Notes: generated by a model from the letters alone, not told the origin. Counted from the stretch's first letter, positions 11,435 through 21,091 are shown. The stretch: 64,000 nt of DNA from Roseimaritima sediminicola (GCF_009618275.1 NZ_WIAD01000022.1:1-64000); one strand, 5' to 3'. A program made the numbers and translations.

Positions 11435-12832
11435 TTAATTGTTGACGAACTGATGGTCTTCGAATTCCGTCAACAGCAGCAAAGCGATGTCGACCGCTCC
11501 CGGAGCCAGTTCGCGCGTGAACACATCGACGTCGATGCCGGCCCCGCCGGACAGGGTACTGATGCCTTTCAGCTGAGTTCCCGCCAGGACGCTCAGGCGG
11601 TCGATGCCGGCCAGCAGACTGATGTCGGCATCGCCTTCTAGTACGGTCGATTCCAGAGTCACATCGTCGCGATGCATGCCGCCCAGGATCGCCAGGTCGT
11701 CGCCCAGATCGGCCCCCAGGAAGGAGACAAAGCTCTCACCATCGCCAAAGGTCAGGGAGACGTCATTGCGGATCTGCGAGTTGGCGACATTAAAAATGTC
11801 CACGCCATCATCGGCGAAAAAATCGAAATCACCACGGATGTCGCTGTCGACGATGTCGGTGTCACTGCCAAACATACCGCCTCCGTTCGCCACGATCACA
11901 TCATCGCTGATCACGGTGTCGCGAATCGATAGCGTGTCGTGGCCAGTACCGTTGGCGATGTCCAGAACCGTACCGGTCACGCTGACCCCGATCGCGCTCT
12001 GCTCGATGTCGACGATGTTGTGACCGTCGCCCCCGTCAATCGTGACGCGGCGTCGGGCGTCGGTATCGTGGATGATGGCTCGGTCATTGCCAGGACCCAA
12101 GCTGATCGAGATATCGCCGCCGACCGTGGGGTCGGTCGACATTCCGAAGACGACTTTGTCATTGCCGTCGCCGGTTGCGATCGACACGATGCCATCGATT
12201 TCGGCTTCGACGACGAACACGCTGTCCTCGGCCGCACCGCCACTGTAGATGAAATCGCCATCCAGCACGGTGTTGTTAAACAGCATCGCCGAGTTGTCGC
12301 CATCGCCCAAGGCCAAGCTGGTGATTCCGATAATCCGCGAACCGTCGACTTGGACGTCATCTTCATCGACGCCACCGGATACTGCGAACGCGCCAGAGAT
12401 GCGCGCATTGATCACTTCAAAGGTATTCGCGCCCGACGGGTCGCTGATGCTGACTCCACCGTGCACAGCCAATGGGGTGGCTGCGCTGAGGCCGCGAATG
12501 GTGAAGGTGTCGCTGCCGCCGCCCAGGTCCACGACGACATCGCTCATCGGATCGTCGATGAAGACGCCGGTGCCGGTGACCTGCGTCATCGCGCCGTTGA
12601 CGTCGGTGCCGATCACGCGGTATTCGCCCGGGTTGTCGCCGGGAATCAATTCGACGCCGTTTCCGGATCCATCACCGGTGATTGTCAGCACACCACCTGC
12701 GAAGTCTGCCATGACATCACCCGCGAGCATCTGACGCGGTTCCAGACACTGCGCCGACAACCGCCGGCGCTTTGACAGCGATCGTTGGGAGGGTCGACGC
12801 TGTTTGCTCGAGCTACGTTTCACCGCACGCAT
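11435..12832 (-). CDS. Planctomycete surface protein with GDG-type beta repeats
   Basis: A 465-residue protein. The basic N-terminus carries the planctomycete export signature CLEPRQMLAGD (about residues 30-40). The rest is an array of short, irregular, Asp/Gly-rich beta repeats (GDGDNS, GDGNDK, GPGNDR, GDGHN, DDGVD, GDGES), which suggests a calcium-binding parallel beta-helix or beta-roll. It has no transmembrane helix or catalytic motif, so it is probably structural or adhesive. The ATG has TAGGA upstream. A 10-bp inverted repeat begins 10 bp before the start and a clear terminator follows the gene. It is divergent from the DUF11-repeat gene. Confidence 0.8.
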   Translation of the reverse strand: MRAVKRSSSKQRRPSQRSLSKRRRLSAQCLEPRQMLAGDVMADFAGGVLTITGDGSGNGVELIPGDNPGEYRVIGTDVNGAMTQVTGTGVFIDDPMSDVVVDLGGGSDTFTIRGLSAATPLAVHGGVSISDPSGANTFEVINARISGAFAVSGGVDEDDVQVDGSRIIGITSLALGDGDNSAMLFNNTVLDGDFIYSGGAAEDSVFVVEAEIDGIVSIATGDGNDKVVFGMSTDPTVGGDISISLGPGNDRAIIHDTDARRRVTIDGGDGHNIVDIEQSAIGVSVTGTVLDIANGTGHDTLSIRDTVISDDVIVANGGGMFGSDTDIVDSDIRGDFDFFADDGVDIFNVANSQIRNDVSLTFGDGESFVSFLGADLGDDLAILGGMHRDDVTLESTVLEGDADISLLAGIDRLSVLAGTQLKGISTLSGGAGIDVDVFTRELAPGAVDIALLLLTEFEDHQFVNN

Positions 12833-13238
12833 GGTCCTACTCCAGGGAAGGGATCAAACTGGTAACCGATTGACAACTCAAACACGTACCTTCCCTGGTG
12901 TGACGCCGAGCCACTGTGATGTCTCGGCGATCACGCCCTGCCGCAATACGTCGGCCTGTGCCGATCATTCGGCTCGTGACGCTTCTTCCACTTATACCGC
13001 TGTGGCCACACCGGGGCAACAAAATAGATCTTCCCGTCTGAACTCCAGCGACCAGACAAGCCTTGTGCGAAGTGTCCGGTAGTGGCGAGCCACCGAGGAC
13101 CGATGCCCGCCAAGCGTTGCAGAGGAACCGTCTGTGGCTTGAACCGTCCGCCCTCGCAGGCTGCCACGCCCATTCTTTTCTGGCTCCGCGATCGGCCGGA
13201 GAATATATTGAAGCTCTTGCAGTTCTTCTGTCGAAAGG
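12833..13238. promoter_or_regulatory. Divergent intergenic region with a 10-bp inverted repeat
   Basis: About 400 bp between two divergently transcribed surface-protein genes, so it must hold both promoters; I could not assign -35/-10 boxes. CCAGGGAAGG at 12842-12851 is perfectly inverted as CCTTCCCTGG at 12889-12898, only 10 bp upstream of the minus-strand start. It could be an operator or a 5'-leader hairpin. I see no credible gene in the rest of the gap. Confidence 0.4.
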
Positions 13239-16200
13239 ATGGTCCTGCCCGTGATTCGTCGTCATTCGCCACATCGTACGGGTGTCTTGCGTTCGCGGCG
13301 GCGTCGCAGCCGTTTAGAACGCTTGGAAAACCGTTTGCTGTTGGCCGCCGATCCGCTGGGGAACGAAATCTACTTCGAAGATTTCGAACCCGACGCCGGC
13401 GGCTTTGTGGCCGACAACCAGGGCGGCACCATCACCGGGTTCTGGCACCATTCGATCGGACGCCGCAGCGATAACCTTCCCGGACATTCTCCCGGACACG
13501 CGTTTTATTACGGACAGTTCGAAACCGTTCTCGGTGGCGGTCGCTATCCGGTGTTCGCCGATCACCAGGGCGTGCTGAAGTCGCCCGAGGTGGCGTTGCC
13601 CTGCGGGTCCAGTACGCTCCGCTTCAATTACTTGCTCGACACCCGTCCGGCGCTGGACCGCGATTTCGTCGAGCTGCGCGTCCAGGACGTGGCCAGCGGG
13701 ACGGTCGACGTGCTGCTGTCGCGTGCCGACGGAACCCTGCCCGAAACCGACCAGCAATGGCGCGAGGCAACCGCCGATCTATCGGCCTACGCCGGACGAA
13801 CGATCCAGTTGCATTTCTCCTTCGATACCGGTGTGGTCGAACCCATCGATCCGGAAGGCTGGTACGTCGATGATGTCCGCATCACCAACCAGCCCTGCAC
13901 GGTCGACCTGGTAACGATCAAGTACGTCGATGATGCGATGCCCAACGCCGGACAACCGCTGGAGTTCACGATCGGCGTCAAGAATGAAGACGCTGCCGAC
14001 AAGGCCGCCACCGACGTGGTCGTCGTCGATACCCTGCCGATCGGTGTCACCTACATCGGTTCTAGCGATGGCGGTGTGTATGACCCGGCGGACCACACGG
14101 TTCGCTGGACCATTCCGCAAATCGATGTCGGTCAAACGGTGGAAAGACGGATTCAAACCACGGTCGATAGTGACACCTGGGGAGCGATGCTGGAGAACGT
14201 TGCGGTAGCCAGCGCCGAAGAACCGGATTCCAATCCTGACAACAATACCGGACGCGTACCCTTCAAGGTCAACCGTGTTGATCTGTCAACGACCAAAACC
14301 GTCGTTGACGCGACGCCCAACGAAGGCCAACGCATCACCTTTACGCTGGACGTGACCAATGCGGCCGATTCGAACGCGGCGGCGACGGCGGTCAGCGTGG
14401 TCGATACCCTGCCCGCAGGCGTAACGTTTGTCTCCGCCACCGGGGGCGGCGTGTACGATCCCGCCGCCCGCCAAGTGACGTGGGCGATTGCCGAAATTGC
14501 CGCCGGCGGGACGTTGTCGCTGCAGGTCCAGGCGGTCGTCGACGACCAGACCGCAGGCCGGTTGCTGGAGAACGTGGTCGTTGTCTCTGCCGACGAGTCC
14601 GATCCGGAACCCGACAACAATACCGGTCGAACGTCCTTGACGGTGAACCGTGTTGATCTGTCAACGACCAAAACCGTCGATGACGCGACGCCCAACGAAG
14701 GCCAACGCGTCACCTTTACGCTGGACGTGACCAACGCGGCCGACTCGAACGCGGCGGCGACGGCGGTCAGCGTGGTCGATACCCTGCCCGCAGGCGTAAC
14801 GTTTGTTTCCGCGACCGGGGGCGGTGTGTACGATCCCGCCGCCCGCCAAGTGACGTGGGCGATTGCCGAAATTGCCGCCGGGCAGTCGCTGTTCCTGCAG
14901 GTCCAGGCGGTCGTTGACGACCAGACCGCAGGCCGGTTGCTGGAGAACGTGGTCGTCGCCTCTGCCGACGAGTCCGATCCGGAACCCGACAACAATACCG
15001 ATCGAACGACGCTGACCGTCAACCGTGTCGACTTGTCCTTGCTCAAGGCGGTCGATGACGCGGCGCCACGTATCGGTCAGACCGCTTCCTTTACGATTAC
15101 GGTGACCAACGACGCGGCGTCCAATGCGGACGCGACGAACATCGTGATCGAAGACGTGCTGCCGGCAGGGCTGACCGTCGTCTCGCCCCAGCCCGCCCGT
15201 TGGACGATTCCCCGCCTGGCACCCGGCCAATCCGAATCGTTTTCCGTGGACGCTGTCATCGAGGCGGGAACGTGTGATGAAACGCTGACGAACCAGGCGA
15301 CGGTAAGGGCCGATGAGTCCGACCCGAACGCCGACAACAATACCGCGGCGGCCTCGGTCGTTGTGGCGTGTGCCGCAGCCGAGTTGGCGGTGGACAAGCA
15401 GGTGGACGATGCCACACCCAACGAAGGACAAACGCTGACGTATACCATCGACGTCAGCAACGCGGCCGCCTCCGATCGCGATGCTCAGAACCTCACGGTC
15501 ATCGACACCCTGCCCGCCGGCCTGCAGTTCGTCGATGCGACGCCCGAGGCTGTGTACGATCCCGCAGACCGCACGGTCTCGTGGACCATCGACACTTTGG
15601 ACATCGGACAGAGCCGCTCGCTGCAGCTCCGCGCGGTCGTCGCCGATGGCACGGCGGGGCAACAGCTGCAGAACGCCGTCGAAGTGGGCGACGTCGGTGC
15701 CGTGGTCGGCGTTGCAGTGAACCGTGTCGACCTGGCTTTGGAGAAAACCATCGACGTCGCGGCCCCGCTGGCCGGACACCAAGTCGTGTATACGCTGACC
15801 GCCGCCAATGACGCCGCCTCTAACGCCGAGGCCAGCGGAGTGGTCGTTCGCGACGTTCTACCGGCCGGGGTGAGCTATGTCAGCGACGACGGGGACGGGG
15901 CGTTCGATCCTGCCAGCGGCCGGTGGGACGTGGGAACGTTGTCCACTGGGCAGCAACAAGTGCTGAACGTGACCGTCCTGGTCGAACAAGCCGCGGCCGG
16001 TGGCGTGATCACCAACGCGGCCACGGTCGAAGGCGTCGAAACCGATCCCGATCTTTCCAACAACACGGCGTCGGTGACCGCCACGGTCGCCCAACAGGTG
16101 CAGTTCATCACGCCGCTGGCCGTGTTTCGTCCCGGACCCTTCACGCTGCCCGCCGAAGATCGTCTGGCCGTGCTGGGACGGGTTTGGCACGACCAGAATG

Positions 16201-17678
16201 GCAACGGCAGCTGGGACGACGGCGAAGTCGGCCTCGACGGCGTCGACGTGGTACTCGATGGAGTCGGCGTTGCGCAGAGCCGTGCGGTCGACCTGGATGG
16301 CGATGGCGTCATCGACCCGGTGCGAGAACGCGGCCTGTACTGGTTCCAGCAGCTCGGACAAATCGCGAGCGGACAACACACCGTCCGAGTCCAGCTGGCC
16401 GGCGGGACGACGGCGAGTTTTCCGGCCGGCGACGTGTCGCACTCCTTCACGCTGGATGCCAGCCAGCCGTCACTGCTGGGGGCGGCACTGCAAACGGTGG
16501 CCCCGAACTTTGGGCTCTCCGACGACTTCATCAGCCAGCCTGACGCGTCGCAGGCCACGATCATCGGATACAGCTGGTCGGATTTCGATCTGGATGGCAG
16601 CTGGGACGCGGGCGAGCCCGGCCGCTATGGCACCCAGGTGTATTTGGATCTGAATGACGACGGGTTGTTCGATCCGCAAGCCGAACCCAGCGCGCTGACC
16701 GGCCAGGACGGGCAATACGTGTTCGCCAACCTGGCCGCGGGGACGTATCGCGTACGCTCGGTCGAGGAAGGCCTTGGCGGCCGAGTCGTGCACACCTTTC
16801 CTGCCGAAGACAGTGATGGGATCCGCGTCGCGGCGGGCCAAGTGGTCCGCGGCGGCTTTGAACAAACCAGCCCCACCAACCTCGGTTCCTTTACCTATGG
16901 CACCTGGGTTCGACCGGCCGATCAATTGCTGGGCCGACTGGAACACCTGCAACAAACCGCTGCCGAGGATCCGGTGCCGTCGCAGGTGTTGGCTGCGCTG
17001 CGGCCCTGGCAGACCTTTACCGTACACAACACCACCGACGCTGCGTTTCAGATCACGGGCATCGACGAATCGTTGGTGTCCGGCCGCGGCGCGGATTATT
17101 TACAGGTCCGGCAGGTGGCCGACGACGGCCAATTGGAATCGCCCGTTTGGCCGCGTTCGCTGGACCCCGGCCAGTCGGCCGAGTACTACGTCTTCTACGA
17201 TCCGGTCATTCGGTCTGGGGACGAAGTCGTGCAGGCGTCGCCGGATTGGTTGACCGCGGACAGCGAGTCGCATTTCTTTACGGCCAGCGACCGCTTGGTG
17301 GTCGAAACCGACGGACCGTTGCGGTTTCCGATTCGTTTGGTGGGCGGATCGACGTTCGACAGCGACGTCAGCTACGACGGTGCGGTCGACTTCGAAGACT
17401 TTCGGCTGCTCGACGATGCGTTGCTCAGCGAGGCCGTTATCGTCGATGGTGTTTCGCCTCGATTCGATCCCACGAGGGACATCAATACACGTTGTCCCAA
17501 CGGCGCCGGACAACAGGTCGGCACCTGTCGTTTTGCCCTCGGCGACACGCCGGCCCGCGAGATCGGACTCGGGGACATCGCCCCGCTGAACGCCGAGTTC
17601 GGGCGTCAGCTGTCGGCCACTGCGACCGACGCCGTGTTCGCCGCGGTGGGTGCGCGGGCGCGGGCCTCGACCCGTTAA
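13239..17678 (+). CDS. DUF11-repeat surface protein with SdrD-B and dockerin-like regions
   Basis: A 1479-residue secreted protein. The N-terminus is basic with the signature RLERLENRLLLAAD (about 27-40). A MAM/jelly-roll-like domain follows (about 45-220, ending GWYVDDVRI). Six DUF11 (TIGR01451-type) domains come next, each opening like VDLSxTKxVDDATPNEGQ and ending in SDPEPDNNT. Two SdrD-B-like segments (GRVWHDQNGNGSWDDGE; GYSWSDFDLDGSWDAGE) and a C-terminal dockerin-like stretch (SYDGAVDFEDF ... LGDIAPLNAEFG) complete it. ATG at 13239 is assigned, but GTG at 13251 fits the upstream GAAAGGA better. The stop codon TAA lies at the exact left end of a MITE-like element. An adhesive or structural role is inferred. 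Confidence 0.88.
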   Translation: MVLPVIRRHSPHRTGVLRSRRRRSRLERLENRLLLAADPLGNEIYFEDFEPDAGGFVADNQGGTITGFWHHSIGRRSDNLPGHSPGHAFYYGQFETVLGGGRYPVFADHQGVLKSPEVALPCGSSTLRFNYLLDTRPALDRDFVELRVQDVASGTVDVLLSRADGTLPETDQQWREATADLSAYAGRTIQLHFSFDTGVVEPIDPEGWYVDDVRITNQPCTVDLVTIKYVDDAMPNAGQPLEFTIGVKNEDAADKAATDVVVVDTLPIGVTYIGSSDGGVYDPADHTVRWTIPQIDVGQTVERRIQTTVDSDTWGAMLENVAVASAEEPDSNPDNNTGRVPFKVNRVDLSTTKTVVDATPNEGQRITFTLDVTNAADSNAAATAVSVVDTLPAGVTFVSATGGGVYDPAARQVTWAIAEIAAGGTLSLQVQAVVDDQTAGRLLENVVVVSADESDPEPDNNTGRTSLTVNRVDLSTTKTVDDATPNEGQRVTFTLDVTNAADSNAAATAVSVVDTLPAGVTFVSATGGGVYDPAARQVTWAIAEIAAGQSLFLQVQAVVDDQTAGRLLENVVVASADESDPEPDNNTDRTTLTVNRVDLSLLKAVDDAAPRIGQTASFTITVTNDAASNADATNIVIEDVLPAGLTVVSPQPARWTIPRLAPGQSESFSVDAVIEAGTCDETLTNQATVRADESDPNADNNTAAASVVVACAAAELAVDKQVDDATPNEGQTLTYTIDVSNAAASDRDAQNLTVIDTLPAGLQFVDATPEAVYDPADRTVSWTIDTLDIGQSRSLQLRAVVADGTAGQQLQNAVEVGDVGAVVGVAVNRVDLALEKTIDVAAPLAGHQVVYTLTAANDAASNAEASGVVVRDVLPAGVSYVSDDGDGAFDPASGRWDVGTLSTGQQQVLNVTVLVEQAAAGGVITNAATVEGVETDPDLSNNTASVTATVAQQVQFITPLAVFRPGPFTLPAEDRLAVLGRVWHDQNGNGSWDDGEVGLDGVDVVLDGVGVAQSRAVDLDGDGVIDPVRERGLYWFQQLGQIASGQHTVRVQLAGGTTASFPAGDVSHSFTLDASQPSLLGAALQTVAPNFGLSDDFISQPDASQATIIGYSWSDFDLDGSWDAGEPGRYGTQVYLDLNDDGLFDPQAEPSALTGQDGQYVFANLAAGTYRVRSVEEGLGGRVVHTFPAEDSDGIRVAAGQVVRGGFEQTSPTNLGSFTYGTWVRPADQLLGRLEHLQQTAAEDPVPSQVLAALRPWQTFTVHNTTDAAFQITGIDESLVSGRGADYLQVRQVADDGQLESPVWPRSLDPGQSAEYYVFYDPVIRSGDEVVQASPDWLTADSESHFFTASDRLVVETDGPLRFPIRLVGGSTFDSDVSYDGAVDFEDFRLLDDALLSEAVIVDGVSPRFDPTRDINTRCPNGAGQQVGTCRFALGDTPAREIGLGDIAPLNAEFGRQLSATATDAVFAAVGARARASTR
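14271..15020 (+). repeat. Near-identical 375-bp tandem duplication inside the DUF11 gene
   Basis: DUF11 units 2 and 3 (14271-14645 and 14646-15020) align without gaps at a period of 375 bp (125 codons) and differ by only a small number of bases by eye. The other four units are much more diverged. This indicates recent duplication or gene conversion. Confidence 0.85.
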
Positions 17679-17771
17679 GCACGTCGCAACATCTAATTCG
17701 GCTTTACCCTCCCGCTGCGCGGGAGGGTGTTGTCGCGGGGTTTCACCGAAAAATTCATGCCGACGTGCTTA
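17676..17771 (-). repeat. MITE-like element, short form, inserted in a stop codon
   Basis: A 96-bp element bounded by TA-AGCACGTCG and CGACGTGCT-TA. It contains the hairpin CCCTCCCGC/GCGGGAGGG and a conserved arm matching the 171-172-bp copies at 35636 and 45937, but in the opposite orientation and lacking their central G/C-rich part. The left TA plus the next A is the TAA stop of the DUF11 gene. Joining the flanks at a single TA also restores TAA, so the insertion was neutral to the protein. Confidence 0.85.
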
Positions 17772-18096
17772 ACTACCGCCAACCACTAACCACTAACCAC
17801 CAACCACCAACCACCAACTAACAACTAACAACTAACAACTAACAACCACCAACCAAAGTCTGGCGACTTCAGCTACGGTTTTTTTGCTTTCTCTTTGCTC
17901 TTTCGCCTCTTCTGAGTTTTTTCAGATTTTTCCTCAAGTTCGACGAGGGGGCTGCCGGGATCGGTCTTGACGCCGCCGGCCGGCTGGATCGACACTCCGT
18001 CCGGCTCGTCACGGCACGCTCACCACTTCGGCGGGGCGACAGGGTCCGGATGACCTCTGCGGCAGAGCCTCGCTATGGATAGCAAGGAATTCAAGG
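17772..18096. repeat. Low-complexity CAAC/CTAAC tract and intergenic gap
   Basis: From about 17772 to 17856 the sequence is a run of ACTAACCACC / AACTAACAACT-type units. A REP-like unit (TCTGGCGACTTCAGCTACGG, about 17861) and a T-rich stretch follow. No gene is seen. The last bases hold AAGGA about 8 nt before the ATG of the next gene. Confidence 0.6.
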
Positions 18097-19065
18097 ATGA
18101 GACGCACAGGATTGACTCGCCCGGCAACGCGGTTGCGCCTGCAATCGCTGGAGACGCGCCAGTTGATGGCGGCGGCGGCGTTCGAGCTGCAGTTGTACAG
18201 CGACGTCGATGGCGCTCCGGGGGCTCCGATCGAAAGTGTGGTGGCCGGAGAGACCTTCTTCGTGCGCATCACGGCCGAAGAGTTCGATCCTCGCCGCTTC
18301 GGGCTCGGTTCGGCGGCCGTCGATGTCGACTGGGACGCGGGCTTGCTGCAGGTGGTCGAAGGCGATTTCGTGCTGGCAGACGTGCTGACCGAAGACCTGC
18401 CGCTGGGGCAACAGGGCGAGCTGGACAACGCTGCGGGACGCATCGATGAACTGGGCGGATTAGCGATGATCTCCGCCGGTGCCGGCCGCGCGATCGGCAA
18501 CATGCAGGCCGATACGTTGGCGATGATCCGCATGCAAGCCGGTTCGCAGGCCGGCTCCGCTACGATTCGATTGAGCGCCAGCGACACCAAAACCATCACG
18601 GTTCCGTCCCGCGTGCTGCCCGAGTCCTTGGTGGACTACGGCACCCTGACGCTATCGATCGACGCTCCCACTTTCCGCGATGCCGCGGAACTGGCCACCG
18701 CCCCGCCCCATTTCGATCCGCCGCCACTCGACCCGCCAGCGGTTGTCGTGGAAGCCGAACCGGACGTGGACGCTGTCGAAACCGTCGAAGCCGCCGGCGA
18801 CAACTCGGCGTCCGGCGACTCGCTGCCGCCGGCACCGGTCGCCGTCGATGACGCGCTGACCATCGATGCCAACCACGACGGCGTCGTCGATCTAGCCGAT
18901 TTCGGGGCGTTGAACGTGCTGTCCACCGCGGACGAAACGTCTTCGCATTCGCCGAGCGTTTGTACGCCCAGGCCGCAAGCGGCGGCGGACGTCCAATCCT
19001 GGCTGGATGCCCTGACGCAGGCTTGGTTGGACGATGCCGAGCGGCGCCGGCAACGTGCTGCATAG
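18097..19065 (+). CDS. Dockerin-type planctomycete surface protein
   Basis: A 322-residue protein. The signature LQSLETRQLMAAAA (about 14-27) places it in the same export class as its neighbours. Residues 27-190 look like a cohesin-type beta domain (ELQLYSDVDGAPGAP ... VDVDWDAGLLQVVEGDF). A Pro/Glu-rich linker follows. One dockerin type I calcium loop, DANHDGVVDLADFGALN, lies at about residues 249-265, and the rest is an unstructured basic tail. Cohesin/dockerin-like pairs in planctomycetes are thought to assemble surface proteins; partners here are unknown. It has a good ribosome-binding site (AAGGA) and probably heads a unit with the barrel gene 119 bp downstream. Confidence 0.8.
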   Translation: MRRTGLTRPATRLRLQSLETRQLMAAAAFELQLYSDVDGAPGAPIESVVAGETFFVRITAEEFDPRRFGLGSAAVDVDWDAGLLQVVEGDFVLADVLTEDLPLGQQGELDNAAGRIDELGGLAMISAGAGRAIGNMQADTLAMIRMQAGSQAGSATIRLSASDTKTITVPSRVLPESLVDYGTLTLSIDAPTFRDAAELATAPPHFDPPPLDPPAVVVEAEPDVDAVETVEAAGDNSASGDSLPPAPVAVDDALTIDANHDGVVDLADFGALNVLSTADETSSHSPSVCTPRPQAAADVQSWLDALTQAWLDDAERRRQRAA

Positions 19066-19184
19066 CGATCGTGTTCTCTCCACGGCCATCCGTCCCAACC
19101 CGTCAAAGTTATATGCACGCCTACTGGCTTTCCACGTTTCCCTCCTCGCAGCGCCGGGCAATCGGAATGCATCTACCGACGACG

Positions 19185-20918
19185 ATGAAGACCGCTCTGG
19201 TCCTGTGCGGGTTGGCTGCAGCCTGTGCGCTGCCCACCGCTGGAAGCGCTCAATCGGCTTCCGAGACTCAGGCCACCGCCGCAGGCTCGGCGGAGCCGCA
19301 CCGCAAGGCGTCGCTGTTTGCGCCGCGGGGAAGCCGCAAGGCGCGTTCCGCGGCGTCCGCGCCCGAAGGCTCGCGCGAGGATTCCCGTGCGGACGCCCGC
19401 GAGGAAGCCTTGGTCGTCCCGACTCCGCCGCCGGACATGTCGGACGCTGTGCCTCTCGGAATGCTGCCGCCGTTACCGCTGCGCGATCCGGCGATCTCCG
19501 AACGCGCCGCCGTCCAACCGGTCCAGCATGTCGAACCCTTGCCGCCGCCTCGATCGATCGTCGTCGATTCACCCAGCGATGCGGAACCGCTGCCGGCCGG
19601 TGAGTACGTTCGCGGTGAGTACGTCGAGGGTGAGTTTATCGAAGGCGGCTTTCTGGACGGCGAGATCGTCGATGGAGAGTACGTCGTCGATGGGGAGTAC
19701 GTCGTCGATGGGCAGCCGTACCTCGACGACGGCTTCGACGAGCGGATCGTTGGAAGCATTCCCGCTTGGGAAGAGGCTCAGGTGCTGGGCCCCGCTCATG
19801 GGCATCCCGGCCGGATGTGCGATGCTCGCTGCCGCGTGCATCGCTACTGGGGCCGAGTGGATTACATGTACTGGTGGTTTTCCGGTGCGGCGACACCGCC
19901 CCTGGTCACGACCAGTTCGGCTGGCACCGGCCGGGCAAACGCCGGCATCTTGGGGCTGTCGACCACGCGAACACTGGTCGGCAACGCGGATCTGGGCGCC
20001 GGCGGAGCGTCGGGGGGACGCGTCGAGTTCGGTCGTTGGTTTCCCGAACGCGGCAATCTGGGCTGGCACTTTGCCTACAGCGGGATCGGCGAAGTCGAGG
20101 ACCACTATCGCTATGACAGTGCGGCCACCGACATCCTGGCCCGTCCTTTTTTCAGTGTCGAACCCGGAGCCACCGGTCCCAATGCGGAGCTGATCGCTTT
20201 TCCGGGCGAGCTGGACGGCAGCGTGTCGGTCCAGCACACCGCGTCGCTGGACGGTTTTGAATTTATGTTTCGCAAGATGCTGGCCAGCGGCCCCCGGCGC
20301 CGGCTGCAAGTGGTTGCCGGATACCAGCACAATCAACTGGACGACGCGCTCTCGATCCGCGACTTCAAACGCGTGACCGGTGGCGGCGGCGGTTTGGCCG
20401 TCGGCAGCACGCTGACCGAGTACGACTCCTTTGCCGCCGACAACCGCTTCCACGGCGCCGCCATCGGTGTGCTGGCCAGCAGCCGCAACCGCTGCTGGAC
20501 GATCGATATGGGCATGCAGTTGGCCCTGGGCAATACCTACACAACGGTCGACATCGATGGATCTACCACATCCAGCGTTCCGCTGGCCGGTGGTGGCGTG
20601 TCCACCAGCGCTTCCAGCGGCGGACTGCTGGCCCTGGGGACCAACCGCGGCAGCTACGAAAGCGACTCCCTGGCCATGATCCCCCAGCTGCACATCGGTG
20701 TGGGTTACGACCTGTTGCCTCGGCTGCGGCTGTCGGTCGGGTATCGCTTTCTGTACTGGAGCCAAGTCGCGCGAGCGGCCGAGCAGATCGATCCCGGCTT
20801 GAACCTCAGTCAGTTGGATCCGGCGGGGCTGAGCGGCGATCCGCGGCCCCGCTACGCCCTCCGCTACGCCGACTTCTGGGCCCAAGGCATCAACCTAGGC
20901 CTCGACTACCGCTACTAA
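19185..20918 (+). CDS. BBP7-family outer-membrane beta-barrel protein
   Basis: A protein of about 577 residues. The start was set at MKTALVLCG because it begins a clean Sec signal peptide (cleavage near TAGSAQSA); the frame stays open further upstream but overlaps the previous gene. A disordered, acidic, Pro-rich region contains imperfect repeats of the type (V/D)GEYV. A basic Cys pair (CDARCR) follows, then the barrel, starting YWGRVDYMYWWFSG and ending in alternating aromatic strands to the terminal LGLDYRY, a typical outer-membrane C-terminus. The pattern matches the BBP7 (DUF1551) family expanded in planctomycetes. It probably forms a pore or surface anchor; the substrate is unknown. Confidence 0.85.
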   Translation: MKTALVLCGLAAACALPTAGSAQSASETQATAAGSAEPHRKASLFAPRGSRKARSAASAPEGSREDSRADAREEALVVPTPPPDMSDAVPLGMLPPLPLRDPAISERAAVQPVQHVEPLPPPRSIVVDSPSDAEPLPAGEYVRGEYVEGEFIEGGFLDGEIVDGEYVVDGEYVVDGQPYLDDGFDERIVGSIPAWEEAQVLGPAHGHPGRMCDARCRVHRYWGRVDYMYWWFSGAATPPLVTTSSAGTGRANAGILGLSTTRTLVGNADLGAGGASGGRVEFGRWFPERGNLGWHFAYSGIGEVEDHYRYDSAATDILARPFFSVEPGATGPNAELIAFPGELDGSVSVQHTASLDGFEFMFRKMLASGPRRRLQVVAGYQHNQLDDALSIRDFKRVTGGGGGLAVGSTLTEYDSFAADNRFHGAAIGVLASSRNRCWTIDMGMQLALGNTYTTVDIDGSTTSSVPLAGGGVSTSASSGGLLALGTNRGSYESDSLAMIPQLHIGVGYDLLPRLRLSVGYRFLYWSQVARAAEQIDPGLNLSQLDPAGLSGDPRPRYALRYADFWAQGINLGLDYRY

Positions 20919-20921
20919 CCA

Positions 20922-20973
20922 GTGGCATAGGCTTCCAGCCTGTGAAAGTAGTGGCATAGGCTTCCAGCCTGTG
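20922..20973. repeat. Two tandem family A REP units
   Basis: Two copies of GTGGCATAGGCTTCCAGCC-TGTG (20922-20944 and 20951-20973) directly follow the stop codon of the barrel gene. They may protect the 3' end of the transcript. Confidence 0.8.
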
Positions 20974-20999
20974 AAAGCATTTGATCTCAGGTTCTGGCC

Positions 21000-21066
21000 G
21001 TAGCTGAAGTCGCCAGACTTTGGACCTTCTCACCGCTTCCGTCCAATCTCTGGCGAGATCAGCTAC
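21000..21066. repeat. 67-bp paired-hairpin repeat (BIME-like)
   Basis: Two different conserved hairpin motifs, GTAGCTGAAGTCGCCAGACT and (C)TCTGGCGAGATCAGCTAC, face each other across a short variable spacer. The same 67-bp unit is present in inverted orientation at 46136-46202. Single halves occur near 17861, 61827 and 62234. Confidence 0.8.
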
Positions 21067-21091
21067 CCTGAAATGAAACCTGCCACTGGGC

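Noticed and set aside
18960-19184. An N-terminal extension of the BBP7 barrel protein
   Set aside because: It overlaps the end of the dockerin gene and would hide the signal peptide that begins at 19185.
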